NCBI GenBank assembly: GCA_036571765.1
Contig: BROE01000009.1
Coordinates: 7,937,795-8,001,794 of the forward strand
From: Plecoglossus altivelis
Lineage: Eukaryota; Chordata; Actinopteri; Osmeriformes; Plecoglossidae
Direction of reading: 5' to 3'
Length of the DNA: 64,000 nt
Positions 1 to 12,789 of this stretch are shown here, one piece after another. The position numbers and the translations under genes are program-made. Position 1 is the stretch's first letter; each line of letters starts with the position of its first letter. The notes below the pieces were generated by a model. The model searched no databases. It was not told the origin of the DNA and worked only from the letters and a program-made list of their open reading frames with translations.

Positions 1-908
1 GTGCATAAATTATCAATTTGTTTCTGTATTGATGCATGGATGTGCATGTTTTAAAATATGGCAGGTTTGGTCCTCCATGACAATAAGCCCTTATAGGACA
101 GTTTTACGGGTAGGATGAAAAGTTGGGACACCAGCTCTTTTTACTGAGCTGTACCATTTAGCTTAGTTCAGCAATAAGAGCCAGCTCCTGCAGGTCTTAA
201 TCTAGTAACACTAATGAGTTGTATAATCAAGCATAATTTAGAAATGTATTGACATATGATTGGTTAGTGTGTACTTACATCACTTAAATTATTCCATGTA
301 ATTATACTAAATCTTATCATTTCCGGAATATCTTAATTGGTGGCCATGCAGTGAAGTCTGGCAAGGCACAATTTATATTCTCTCTCACATACATTTATAA
401 TGTATTATGATTTACATTCCCACCCTACAATGGCACAGGGAGACATCTGAACTATTATGATAAGGATGGATGGACCAAATAGTTCAACAGGCAGTGAACC
501 TGTCTGGAGGTAGGGGACATCATTCTCATCCAAAACCACGACAGTCGACAATTGCGCAATAACTTATCCCCTCACTGCCAACTTGATAACATTGACTTGA
601 AGACCAGCAGCAATAACTGTCCTCTGTTCTATAAGTTCTTGCCCTAGAGAGGGCTGCAGGTGGCTTTAACACATTGTATCAATCGGTCCCAATTTATGAT
701 GGTCAACAAGGCGGATGGCATTCATCTAAGATCTCTGCTCAGTGAAGACGTTGAGGGGCGACCTATGGCGTGCTGTAGTTGACATATTTGGAAGGTAAAC
801 AGAGAAAGACAAATGATGAGTGCAGAACGTTTTTACAACAAGTTTATCTCCTGATATTGGTGTCCTTTGGTGGTATTTTGTGTCCAAGAGAGAACTGTAT
901 GTGCAGTG

Positions 909-957
<49 letters not shown>

Positions 958-2207
958 GACGCTGGGATAACAGGAAGGGAGTAGGGGTGAGATAGAGGAA
1001 TAGTCACAGGAGGAAGATTATAGGGAAAATCATGGGAAAGAAAGTGAGTCCAGTGACTAGTTACAAATTGGTTACTTAGCACATTCTCTCACCATCTTCT
1101 ACATCTATCTGTTGCAACACATGCTCATACAGTTCATACATACACAGACACACACTAATAAAGAATGATATCAAATCTGTGTTGGACATTTGAAATTACT
1201 GTTGTGCAGCTGACTGCTCTTCACAAGGAGAGGAACACAAAAATGTGTGAGACAAGATAACTCAAGAATAAGAGGGAGGAAGAGAAGACCTAGTCCATTC
1301 ACAGCTAAGATGTTTGTAGTATAACAACTTTTTAATCTCAATCAATTAATCGAGAAAGCTCAGGAGTGTGTGTACATATCAGACCAACAGAAATCCTAGC
1401 CAACAACTACTGTACAAAGTCTCAGATCAGAGGGGGTTAAGGAAAGACTGGTAATTTCCTTCCTCCATATCACTCACTGCTTTTTCAATGTATTAACTCA
1501 CTGATAACCTCTCCCCCATTCTCACATGAACACACATACTCATATAAAAACAATACACACCGACACACTTTCCCTAACACAAAGAACACAGTAGCGCCAT
1601 TGAAGATTCTTAAGAAATAGGAAATTGAGACAAGAGAGTGTACAGTCACAGGATACTCTTCACCTGCCTTCTCTAAACTATAACACTAACAAGTCAAAAC
1701 AGGTAGACCCAGTCAACACTATAGTAAAAACACAACCGCTCATACACCTGAATCTACGAGTTTAACGCCACAAAGACACATGTGGGATACATAAGGAATT
1801 GCATAAGAATAAATTTCGATTATTGTGAAAATGTAGACATGTATACACCCGTAGACATGGCAAGTCCGAATGAGCTTGGTTCGACTGAACTTTTTATCTA
1901 CATACGGCCACATTAGGTTGCAGTTACATGTCAGTACCAAAACCGACGCAACATAAATCAAGATTCTTAAAAATAAAAAAAAATTTAAACGTGTGCGCGC
2001 ACGAGTGTGTATACAGTACGTCCAATAATTTGATTTGTTTGCAAGTTTACAAATTACAAAGTGTAATAGTTGTGTCTTTATTATTAATTATTTGTAACGA
2101 ATGATTACACGAGTGTAGTTTAAACACAGTGCGTGCGTCTGCCTGTGTTACTGTGATGTAATACTAATAATATTTCAGCCATGTTGTTGTGAAAAGGGAT
2201 CACTTAC
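1..2207. other. Presumed plpp intron 1 / intergenic, no coding exon seen
   Basis: No exon with splice sites and a recognisable protein was found on either strand. The stretch is AT-rich with a (TG)n run at 912-954 and scattered CA-rich tracts. If the exon at 2208-2265 is the first coding exon of a minus-strand phospholipid phosphatase gene, this is its first intron, and the remaining exons lie beyond the left edge. Confidence 0.5.
912..954. repeat. (TG)n microsatellite
   Basis: About 21 uninterrupted TG dinucleotides. The Cys-Val and His-Thr stretches it creates in open frames on both strands are artefacts of the repeat. Confidence 0.95.
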
Positions 2208-2265
2208 CAGCAGACACACAGAGAATATCCACTATAATCAACATGATCTTCTTTCTCCGGTCCAT
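2208..2265 (-). CDS. plpp2: Phospholipid phosphatase (PLPP family, probably PLPP2), first coding exon only
   Basis: Seen: on the minus strand an ATG at 2265 opens a 19-codon exon that ends in phase 1 at a consensus donor (GTAAGT, 2207-2202). The peptide begins with a basic stretch (MDRRKK) followed by a hydrophobic run ending VDILCVSA. Known: PLPP1/2/3 begin with a short N-tail and first membrane helix containing an L/V-D-V-L-C motif, and the first coding exon ends just after it in phase 1. Members are six-pass membrane enzymes that dephosphorylate phosphatidate, lysophosphatidate and sphingosine-1-phosphate at the cell surface. Inference: the MxRR start resembles PLPP2 more than PLPP1 or PLPP3, and PLPP2 lies near TPGS1 on human 19p13.3, matching tpgs1 in this window. 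The exon is too short for certainty, and the catalytic residues are off-window. The open frame continues upstream of this ATG only from non-ATG codons. Confidence 0.55.
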
Positions 2266-2620
2266 TGTGATTCGTCTCTCCTGGTCTACCTTCAGAATTT
2301 CAAAACTAATGAAATGATCAAGTTCGGTTGTGAAAGAAAGATTGCAAGATTGAGCAACCCGATTTGCTCGTTCTTCCGGTTCCACTCCTTTACCTGTGCA
2401 ACCGTTTCCTTAGGGTAGGTGAGAGGCACAGCAGGCGACACACAGCAGCGACCCTGCTGTGTCCTGGAGCTGTCCCTTCAGCGCCCGGAAATGTTGGGAT
2501 CGCTGATTGTCCTAATAGACTGCACACCGACAGAAACAAAAAAAAACTACGAACTCATTCCAAATGGGCTGGCCTCTCTCTATAATATAATTGTGCAGTC
2601 CCAAGCATAGCTAAATAATA
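2266..2620 (-). promoter_or_regulatory. Probable 5' UTR and promoter region of the plpp-like gene
   Basis: The bases just upstream (minus sense) of the start codon are less AT-rich than their surroundings and hold no other credible exon. The first 5' UTR segment should lie here. No clear TATA box was seen. Confidence 0.3.
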
Positions 2621-5600
2621 TAATGATAATATAATATGGAATAGATTCAATTAAATACGATGTACACTTCTCTTATTAACGGGATGTTTCTAAACGTGCT
2701 TAACGTTAATTGGTGAACAGAGGCTGCTTTTATAGCGGTTGTAAAATATTTATAATGGCAGAGGTTAGATCTAAAAGAAAGGTTTACATGCCACTATAAC
2801 TGAGATGATATACATACGATGAACCTTCATTTAACTTATTATTTAAATATCTTCAACCAAACTATATAATAGTCCCACTTGGAACCTGCGCCTAGTTGTT
2901 CAAAAAGATGAATCTCGATCAAAATGATCTTGACGTTGAAAGTCTATGTTTTGCCAACCAGGATCAAAAAATCGATTTTACTATTGTGCTGTTCTGGATT
3001 TGATCAGCCTGATCCAGATACAAAGTTTTTAAAGTTTACCAATAAATGGTCATAAATGGAACTAACAATCTTGCTACATAAATAACAGGAATTACATGGG
3101 GTCACTTTTAAGTGATTTGAAAAGACAAAGTAAAACAGTCAGAGCTATCATCTGACCTGCAAACAAATAAAAACAAACAGATATACATTCTTCACAAACA
3201 CAATATGAATATTTTGAATATTTAGCTTCAAAATGAAGAAAAAGGTTGAATGTTGAATAGGTAGCAAAATTGAAAGACTTTCAGAATTCGTCTTTGGTTG
3301 TGGAGAGACCGTCTTTTTGAAGCTCTCCTTTTAGGAGGCTGGGATGATCCCAAGTCTGGCTTTGGTTTGCTGAAGTTGTGAGTCATTTATTCCCTCGCCA
3401 GACAAATCTGTTCTTTCACATAGCCTACATAAATGTCAATGTATTGCTACATGATACAAATATTATTTTATTTTACAAATGTCAAGTTCTGTTACTTTTT
3501 ATTCCTGAAATTCATGTATTTTAAAGCACCATAGCACATTATGTTGTGAAAGTTCACAGAACAAAGAAGAACAAATATTGCAAAAACAATTGGAAAATGC
3601 CATGTAGGCTATCCATTGTAGGTCATTTTCTATTTGTCTGTATTTTCTAAGTATTTGCAAAGACCAAAGGGCTTACCATTCAATCCAAATCAACCAAACA
3701 GTGACTGTTGTACAGTGACAACCTGGTCTTTGGAAGACAAAAAGTTCGAAGAATAGTGGCTACTGATTTTAGAAGAGGAAGAGAGAGGGATGACAAAATG
3801 AGAGAAGAGGTAGAATTAAGACCACTCAGATAGACACTGGAAGCTAAATGTCGCCCCCTAGCTGTTTCTGGAAGAACAAGTTAATTAGCTCTGTTAGGAT
3901 AATGAAAGCCATAGTCACGGCACAACGATCAAATGTGTAAAACAGGACAGGATCAATGTGAAGGTAACTTCACCAGAGCAGTCATTTCACCAGACTGCTT
4001 TGGCTGGGTCAAGCATGACTGGCCATAACTGCTGCCTGGAACATGCTATGTATTCAATTCTCTAAATGGTTGGTTGATTTATTGTTTCAATTTAATAAGT
4101 GATTGAAAGCACTGTTGATTGATTGGACTGGACTGAATTTTGGAAATCACTCTCTTACCTATCACTGTTTTAGGAAGATCAGGACCACCATGGCTGTGAA
4201 GACCATGAAGGGTGAGGACAGTTCATTGCCACTGATCACCGGTGACACAATTTCAGATTTGAATACACACACTGTGGCAACCACTGAGTTAATCTGCGAT
4301 TTCACACAAATGATTGACCAAGCACAATGAAGACTACTGGCAAAGGGACGTCTATGTGGGTGTTTAATAACAGGCAGAAAAGGTTTTAACTAAATACAAC
4401 CAAACCACAGGTTTTTACACTATTGGAGTATGATTTGGCTCAGCTGGCTACAACTGGCTGATTGAGACTGCATCCTCATTATACTGTTTTGAGACCGACT
4501 CAGGTTTCAGACGGGCAGCGTGTACAGAATGTTGCATTTCACTCCATTCTCCACCTAAAACCTCAGGGAGGACTGCTTTTTGTAGAGCCTGTTGAAGATA
4601 GCCAGCATGTCGATTTCTTTAATTTCTTTAATTTGTCATATGTCTCAGAAAGTGAACTGTTCTGTTATGTAAATTTTACAATGCATGTTTGGGTGTCTTT
4701 GCTCTGCAGCTTTGCTTGTTCTACACCAACTAATCACCGCGTAGCTAATCTAAATATTATTAGCATACCGTATATGGGAGAAACAGCGTTTTTATTCCAG
4801 AGCCATTTCCAAAGTTGTATTAGGGCGCATAGAACAGCACCCGGGTGATTTTCAGTCCAACCAATGTTAAATAACCTTTTCAGAGACCTTAAGGAACACA
4901 CTGAAATAACTTAAAAAGTCCAGTGAATGATCCCTTCAAAGCAGTTATGGACCATTTATTATTCTCAAAACAGTTTTCATAAAACAAAAATGTATGACAA
5001 TACTGTATAAATCTGTTGTTCCAGAGTATAGTGGTATGAGGTGATAGGTTATGTACATTTTCCAGTACAACAATATTTGTTTGTGAAACTTTAACAATGA
5101 CACAGGAAGTTTGGTTGTATCTGTTATGAGGAAAAGTCTCAATCCTTCAAATAAATGATTTGGGATAAAGTACCAAAACCATTATACAGAATTTTTGCCA
5201 ACTTATCTTCAAGACACAATTAAGGCACCCAAAATCAATAACATTTAGGCTTCCATCATATAATGTGGTTTGTTTCTACAAATGAAATCCACATTAATTT
5301 GATTGATGGATTGAATCCATTTGAGGGGATGGCAGGAGAATAGGCTGCTAATTACACCTTGAGCTAGCTGACTAGTCAGATGACATATTGGACACAGTGG
5401 TGTACAAAATAGAGTTATAGATACTGGGGAAAACTGTATATAATTTGGCACATTCCACCAACCAGAAATACATTGTGTTGCAATACAAATATTGAATTTA
5501 TTGGAAACTGCTTGGCTGAGGATACATACCTCCAGCTTAGACAAACATTTCTCCTGCTGAATGCTTGCAAGCGTTAACGAGTGCGCAAAGTGCAGACCCA

Positions 5601-6200
5601 AAATACTCCACCAGGTGACTCCATTACAACAATATTCTTTAACACATATTCAGGTATGTTAACATGCACTCCTCAAACAGCCACAGCGCTGGGGGTCTGT
5701 GATTGGCACATCACTACAGGCAGGGGTATGAGAAAACGGACCAGAAAGTCACTCATTTTCCATCTGGGAGACCGACATCCATCTGGCAACCGGATCCAGG
5801 ATTGAGATGGTTAACACTTTTGACAACTCTACCAGTACGAGTTCTGAACGCACTGTGTGTATCAGCAGATGTATGTGCCTGTTTGTACTGCCCTCTGTCA
5901 TTTTCTGTGTCATCTGATAGGACAATGTCTGGAGTCAAACCTCAGAGTCAACATTTACAGCTAGACTGTCAAAGGCAATGAGTCTGTCCAGGGGAACCTG
6001 AGAGCTCTGAACTTCACTGGAGTCGTCACATGGACTGGTGCGCCTTGACTTGACTGATCTAGCTCTGTAGCTTCTCCATCCAAAGACTCTTGACTGACAG
6101 TTTCTCCTGACCCACCTAACACCCAGCATTTATCATATCCTCCTCCTTTTCCAACGTATCCCTGAGATCCACTATGTCCCTACGTCAAAAATAAGCCGCA
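2621..6200. other. Gene-poor spacer
   Basis: AT-rich DNA with short random open frames only. None shows codon bias, splice sites or a recognisable motif. No RNA gene seen. Confidence 0.6.
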
Positions 6201-6209
6201 ACCAATGAC

Positions 6210-8724
6210 TATTTGGCTCAGTCTGTCATAGAACTGTAGACAGTCACTCTTGGACTATAGACGGTCACTGCTTCTTGAAACTGGAGTATGACGATACAGC
6301 GCCATTTACCTGCTGAGAAAATTTACTGTTGTTATGGTGACTGCCATGTACATTCCACCAGATGCTAATGGTAACTCAGCACTGGGACTACTGTACAGCA
6401 CAATTAGCAGCCAGCAAGATCAGCATCCTGCAGCTGAGCATATTATTGCTGAGTATTTTAATTTAGCAGATTTTAAAACTCTTCTCCTTAAGTTTTATCA
6501 GCATGTGAAGTGTGCCGCTAGGAGAGAGAAGACGCTGGACAAGGTCTACTAGAACATTAGACATGACTACAGCGCTATACAGCTCCCATACCTGGGCCAG
6601 TCAGACCTTATACCCTGCTCCTAACACCAGCAAATGCCCCCCTCAGGAAACAAGCACATACCACATCAAAATCTATAAAAACCTGTCCTGATGGCGCCTC
6701 TCTCCAGCTACAGGACTGCTTTGACAGAACAAACTGGGATATTTTTTAACACTCTGACCTGGAGGAACACACAGCAGCAGTCCTGTGTTACATCAAACAC
6801 TGTACCGAGATTGTCACTGTGGACAAACATATCTAGGTCTTTCCCAACCAGAAGCCCTGGATGACCAAAGAGGTCCAGCGCCTGCTGCAGGAGAGGGACA
6901 CGGCTTTCAGGTTGGGCGATAGGGAGGAATACAGTGCTGCCAGAGCCAGCTTGAAGAGGGGAATCTGACGGGCCAAGCTGGACTACAGTTGGAGGACTGA
7001 GGACAATTTCAGTTGCAACAACACAAGGTAGATGCGGCAGGGGATCCGGCACATCACCAACTACAAGCCAAACCTTTCGGCTGTCAACAAGGACCCTTCA
7101 TTGTCAGAAGAGTTTAACCACTTATTTGCCACCGGAGACAGCTGCTCGACATCCACCTGCCCCACTGCAGCCCCATCTCACTGTGAAAGAGCATGAGGTG
7201 AGGCGCACACTGACAGTTGTGAACTCAAGGAAGGCTGCTGGACCTGACGGGATCACTGGATGTGTCCTGAAAAACTGTGCAGAAGATCCTCACCAGGATC
7301 TTTAACCAGTCACTACTCCAGTCCGCTGTCCCACCGTAACTCAAGTCCTCAACCATTGTCCCCCCGACCAAAAAGTCCTCAATCAGTTGCCTCAATGACT
7401 GCAGACCAGTGGCACTCACTCTGATCATGAAGCGCTTTTAAAAACTGTTCTGCAGTCACATAACTTCCTGCCTCCGATCCACATTCAACAGTCACCAGTT
7501 TGCTTATAGGACTAGAAGATGCACAGAGGACGCCATCACCACCCCTCTCCATACTGCTCTGTCCCACCTGGAGCAGCCGGGGAGCTACATGAGACTGCTG
7601 TTTGTGGACTTTAGCTCCGCCTTTAATGCCATCCTGCCTCACAGACTGGTGTCCAAAGGCCCTTGGGTTACCCAAGTCCGTCTGCCTCTGGATCTTGGAC
7701 TTCCTGTCGCACCATTCCCAGAGGGTCAGAGTAGGCTCCCACATCTCCAAAGCCCTCAGCCTCAATACCGGCTCTCCACAGGGCTGTGTGTTGAGCCCCC
7801 TGCTCTACACCCGCTACACTCCCGACAGCATCCCCACCCACCCCAGCTACTCCATTAAGTTTGCTGACGACACCACTGTGGTGGTGGGATGAGGTGGAGC
7901 GTCTCGTGGTGTGTTGTGGGGACAACAACCTGGCACTGAACACCACCGAGACCAAGGAGCTGATAGTGGATTAAAGGAGGACAAAAACTGACATCCAGCC
8001 CCTGTGCATCAGTGGGGACTGTGTGGAGAGGGTGGCTGCCTTTACATTTCTGGGCATCACCACCAGTGAGGACCTGACCTGGAGCGCACCACTGTCAACA
8101 CCACTGCTGTGGTAAAAAAGGCCCAGCAGAGACTGTATTTATAGAGACTCATCAGGAAGACACAACCCGAGTAAGGAACGGCTGGTGTCCTCTTATCGCT
8201 GTTCCACTGAGAGTATTTGGACATACTGCACCTGTACTTGGTTTGCCAGCTGCACAGTGCAGGACTGGAAAGCGCTCCAGAAGGTCACCACGTCAGCCCA
8301 GAAGATCATCAGCCACCCTCTCCCATCTCTTGCATTTTACAGTTCCCACTGCTTCTAGAAGCTTAAAAACATTTGACAGGACACTTCACACCCTGGACAC
8401 ACTCTGTTTGAACTGTTGCCATCAGGAAAACGATACAGAGCAATCGAGACAAGGACACGTAGATTTAAACAGTTTTTATCCCAGAGACGAAACTACCTTG
8501 AATGTTACTTTACAGTCAAGCTCTTAAATGCACAAAGTGCAATGTTCTAACTTAATGTTCTAATGTTTTAACTATTTTACAGGACTTTTCTATTCATGCA
8601 CAGTTTTTATTAGGTTGCCACCTTTTTATTTATTTATAAACTGTGTATTTGTTTAATGCACCTGAAAGGTTGGCATCCCAATTTCGTGACACAATGTACA
8701 ATGACAATAAAGATATTCTGATTC
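6210..8724 (+). mobile_element. Degraded non-LTR retrotransposon (LINE, CR1/L2/Rex1-type)
   Basis: Reading the plus strand gives, in order, fragments of an apurinic-type endonuclease (YIPPDAN near 6350; HIIAEYFN near 6445; LPYLGQSD near 6590) and of a reverse transcriptase (VDFSSAFN near 7605; TGSPQGCVLSPLLYT near 7770; the catalytic-type FADDTTVV near 7860; NTTETKELIVD near 7940). These are arranged as in teleost CR1/L2/Rex-type LINEs. The frame is broken many times: a stop follows the endonuclease fragment near 6550, and the reverse transcriptase is spread over at least two frames. The 3' end is recognisable as an AATAAA-containing tail near 8705-8724. The copy is dead and probably 5'-truncated; the exact 5' edge is uncertain. 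Confidence 0.85.
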
Positions 8725-11698
8725 ATACTCAACCTTACCGAGATAACGATACATTGGGATTTTTCTCAGTGGTAGATCACTGAATGATTCCCTCTGGTTA
8801 AACTGGGCCCATAATTTGTGAGCAGAGTAGGTTTCTGCTGTGATCTTGGAGTAAGAATTTAGTCTTGAGTTGACTGCGAAAATGAAAAGAAACATACACA
8901 ACTTCACTGAGATAGCTTTCATGGGGGAGAGAATTTATTTAACACGAACTCATCAACGTTTATGCTCTGGTCACGTGCTAATCTAATCGGCGTCAATTGG
9001 CTAACATATGTAACACAGTCGAGAGCATATTATACATATATGTTGACACATCTGGTAATTTATCACTGTAGTCTACATATAACATATATATGGTGTATCG
9101 TTTTATTTGTTGTTGGTTTTTGTTTTTTATATAAACTAAAAAGTCTGGGGTAAATGATTATTTTCCAATCAATCTAAATGAATTTGAGGAATAATCCACA
9201 CGGATAGTTACGTTTCATCCAACAATAGAAGTTGTAAACATTGACGACTGCATTGCAAATAAATGAAGGCGGGGCCTGTGCAATTTGCAGGGCACTCAAC
9301 TGCAAAATCGAAACTAAGCAATTTGAATGGTCAGTCTTGGGCTTGGCTCTGAATTGGACACATCTTCCAAACCTACCTCGGCAGGATTTGACAGGACTAG
9401 ACCGTTGTATTCCATATCGACCGTACATTTTCAATTAGCCGACGCGAAAACCTATTCTTAATACCCCTAAAGATTAGAAACTATTTAAAAAAAAGACAAA
9501 GTCGGCCACCACCCTTCATTGGCTAACACTTAATACAACGGTAATTATTTTTTACTTTTCTATTTTCACTTGGGCTATATGTTGAATTTGTAATTAATAC
9601 GACAATATGTCTCCTTTGAGAGACTACATTTTTCTTGTGACGCAGGCCTGAATTTTCTCAATTCTATCGGAAGACTTCTGTCTCTAGGCGTAGTTTGTTC
9701 AAAGATTAAAGCAGCTGTAATGAGCTGGAGCTGCTATCTAGTTGGCGTGTCTACATGTTACACTCTACCCTGGTCCTTTAGCCTACGTTCTCAACGTTTA
9801 AGGTAACTGATTACATCAAACTATGTAGACTAATCAAATGTAATCTCTTAGGGTAAATAAATAAGGAAAAAAAGATTGAATCAATGACTATTGTAAGCCT
9901 ATACATTATTTACATAATGAAATTGCTAACGTTAAATCGAGTGATGTAATTAGTTAAAACAAAAATGATGCTTATTCTGAATGTATCTAAATTTATTAGT
10001 TTTACAGTGATATGACTTGAGATTTCTAGTCCGATTGTATATCAAGATTATGTTAAAACATTAAGTGCATAATATTACTGAAAGCCCTCCATGTATCAGG
10101 TCCACGCAGTTACAACAAGATTATTAGCTGATAAGGCTGGGACTGGATATTCGAGTAACCTACAAATCCCCGAGCTTTAGCACAAAGATCAGACTCTCGA
10201 TTCCAAAGACTTCGGTACCAACGGCACTTTTGTTCACTACAGTAGCCTATTCAAAAGCGAGTTTTCAATGAGATTATCGACAATACTTTTTCCATGTAGC
10301 CTCGACATCGCAGGACCGGACTAGACTCGTTCATGTAACGTGCTACATGCTCTGCCAAAGGGCAAATAACAGAACGTAAGATAATTTCACATGTTCTGCT
10401 GCTTGCTTGTAGCCTAGCTAAACAAAATGCAGGGGAGGATGGGGTAAATTGAGACGGTTTTGATTTAAGGGGTCTAAAGTAATGTCTAAACTATGTACAT
10501 ACAATTCAATATGTTGTGCATCCCTGGTAAGAATCAAATTGGATCTCAAATAATTAGTAAAAAAATATGACTTTCCCCCAAAAGTAGTCTCTTGGCTCAA
10601 GTAGCCCTGATAAATAGTCAATTTAGCCTAGTTAGGTTGAGCCAAGTGAAAGTAAATTGTAACAAAGGTTATGTTAAAGTAAAACTGAACATTTTAACCT
10701 CATTTTATTCTAATGCTTTACCAAAGCAAGACACAATCAATATAACATAACATATTAAAAGTTTAGTGTGAACAAAGATGACAACTTTAGAGAACAATTT
10801 TCCTAAACAAGGCTTGTTTGAAATGCCCAGAACAAAATCATTTGGCTTCAAAGTAGGTATTTGATTAAAATTGAAATGACTGGGTTTAGGGTTAGAAGTG
10901 CAGACTAGAGGTAAATAGCCCCCTCCCCTTCCCTCTCCATACCTTCTTCCTCTCTGCTTCTCCTTCCTTCCCTCCCCCCCTTTCTCCCTACATACCTACT
11001 CCATCCCCCTCTCTTTCCTCTATTCCCTTCTCTCCCCTCTCTATTATCCCTACTCGACACCTCACGTCTCTACGCTGCAAGGCAATATAGACTTTACATG
11101 AACAATGCATTATGGTTTTTGGTCTAGAATTCATCATAATTCATCATAATTCATCATTCATTCATAGAAGTCATATCATTTTATTGATCATGTGTAAGAA
11201 TGCTTTGTAGAAATACATTAAAGTGATAATAAACCTTTTTTAAATGGGATAATGGCTCACCTTACCATTTTGGCTCAAATGACCCCACACCCACCATTTG
11301 AACAAACTTCCATCAACCAGCATTTTAAAGCTACTGTTATGCTAACAGTATAGCCTTATGTTGTAACTAACTAAAGCACTTACACATGATTTCTTTTTCA
11401 ATTTTGTCTTTACTTGTTTAGATATAAAATCATGACTCCTTGAACATTACTTAGAACGGCTTAAATTTTTTACACTTAAATGTGCTCACCCCTTCCTTCG
11501 TGAGCTTCTCATCTTCACAGTGTAGGTGAAACGGAGGAGTCTTCAAAAATGTATGGTCTTTAAAAAAATGTTTTTGTGTTGGCTAAAAACAAAGTGTGGC
11601 TCAAGTTACCAGCCTGCTGAACTTAAACTGTTCTCCTCTAGGAGGCACTGTTGCTGTCTTTAAAAGACAGTACAACCTAAGCAGCTACTATTGATTTA
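8725..11698. other. Gene-poor spacer
   Basis: No supported gene. It contains a long pyrimidine-rich tract (10917-11046), a short tandem run of AATTCATCAT-like units near 11131-11163, and AT-rich unique sequence. Confidence 0.6.
10917..11046. repeat. Polypyrimidine (CT-rich) tract
   Basis: About 130 bases of almost pure C/T on the plus strand, with few interruptions. Such tracts arise by slippage and can adopt triplex (H-DNA) structure; no function can be read from it. Confidence 0.75.
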
Positions 11699-12578
11699 CA
11701 GTTTTTCTCAGTCGCTTTGGTACATTTCTCAGATCAGAATTGAAATTCTCAAAACTACCTGTTCAATTCTCACATCATTGTGTCACTTGTGCACATCAAA
11801 AAAGCAGTTTCTAATTTCTTTCAACAAGTTGCAAATGCTTTGGTACATCCATGCAAATGATTACAATTCTCTGTTGTTTCCTACATTATCATTTGCTTAT
11901 GTCATGTTGATCAAATATGTAGTCTGTGACGTCCCTGTATGAATAGTCTCACCCCCCCCCCCCCACAGCCAAGCCAAGCATAAGTCTTTACATGCGAAAT
12001 GGTTGAACAAGTTATCATAATATATCAAGCATATTTCTATACTTTCTAGATTTTCATTAGACGTCTTTCAAAATCTATCCTGAATTGGTAAATTGCTCCC
12101 AGGTGAATCTTGACTTTCTCTAACTAAGGTGCTCCTCATGAAGCATCAACTTGCAGGTATATGTATAGCCGGAGCAACAGAATGTTACAATGTTTGACGA
12201 TGGAAGGACAAGAAATTGGACGGGGTCAAGAGCCAGAGAGAAGACGAAGAAGAGGAGTGTCATCAACACTTTAGCCATAGTTTCCATCAGAACATCCCTC
12301 CAGAGTAAACTGTTATATTGACAACATGACTAAACAATTTGACTGTTTTATCCGTACACAATGACACAAGGACTTGTCATTCTGATGGCACTGGCATGTT
12401 CATTGACACAGATATTTACTTTTGAGAGACGAACTAAGGATTTTGAGTAAGAGAGTGGCTTTTGCAGGTTATCCATGGTGTTTTGCTATTTGCACACGTT
12501 GATTTGAGAAATGCACTTACTGTTTTGCAAATTGTGAGTTTGATTCGAGAAATGTACCAAAGAGACTGAGAAAAACTG
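11699..12578 (+). mobile_element. Non-autonomous Tc1/mariner/IS630-type DNA transposon with terminal inverted repeats
   Basis: The left end starts CAGTTTTTCTCAGTC. The right end is its reverse complement over about 32 bases with a single mismatch. Both ends are flanked by the dinucleotide TA (11697-11698 and 12579-12580), the target duplication typical of Tc1/mariner insertions. Inside, near 12205-12265, the plus strand encodes an Arg/Gly/Glu-rich stretch (GRGQEPERRRRRGV) like the N-terminus of a fish IS630-like transposase, but no full transposase frame remains. It sits about 200 bp upstream of isyna1 exon 1. Confidence 0.8.
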
Positions 12579-12789
12579 TAATACAGACCATTCAGTAATA
12601 CTAGACTATAATGATTTTCTCTCATCCAACTATATTATCAGCAGACCAGACGACAGCTAGTTGCACATACTAGTGCCATGGATGTCATATGAATGTAAAG
12701 TAGGTCAGAAGTGAAGTGTTGTGAAAATGGAATTGTATACTTAATAATACTCTTATCAAAACTGTCACTTCTTTATGTAGATAGCCATC

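Noticed and set aside
779..1082. Open frames rich in Cys-Val or His-Thr
   Set aside because: Created by the (TG)n microsatellite; no other coding signal.
2364..2610. Two overlapping plus-strand open frames upstream of the plpp-like exon
   Set aside because: They overlap the likely promoter/5' UTR of the minus-strand gene and resemble nothing known.
4462..4848. 128-codon plus-strand open frame
   Set aside because: No recognised domain, no splice or promoter context, codon use like random AT-rich DNA.
7379..7955. Minus-strand open frames of about 95-128 codons
   Set aside because: They are antisense to the reverse transcriptase remnant of the LINE at 6210-8724.
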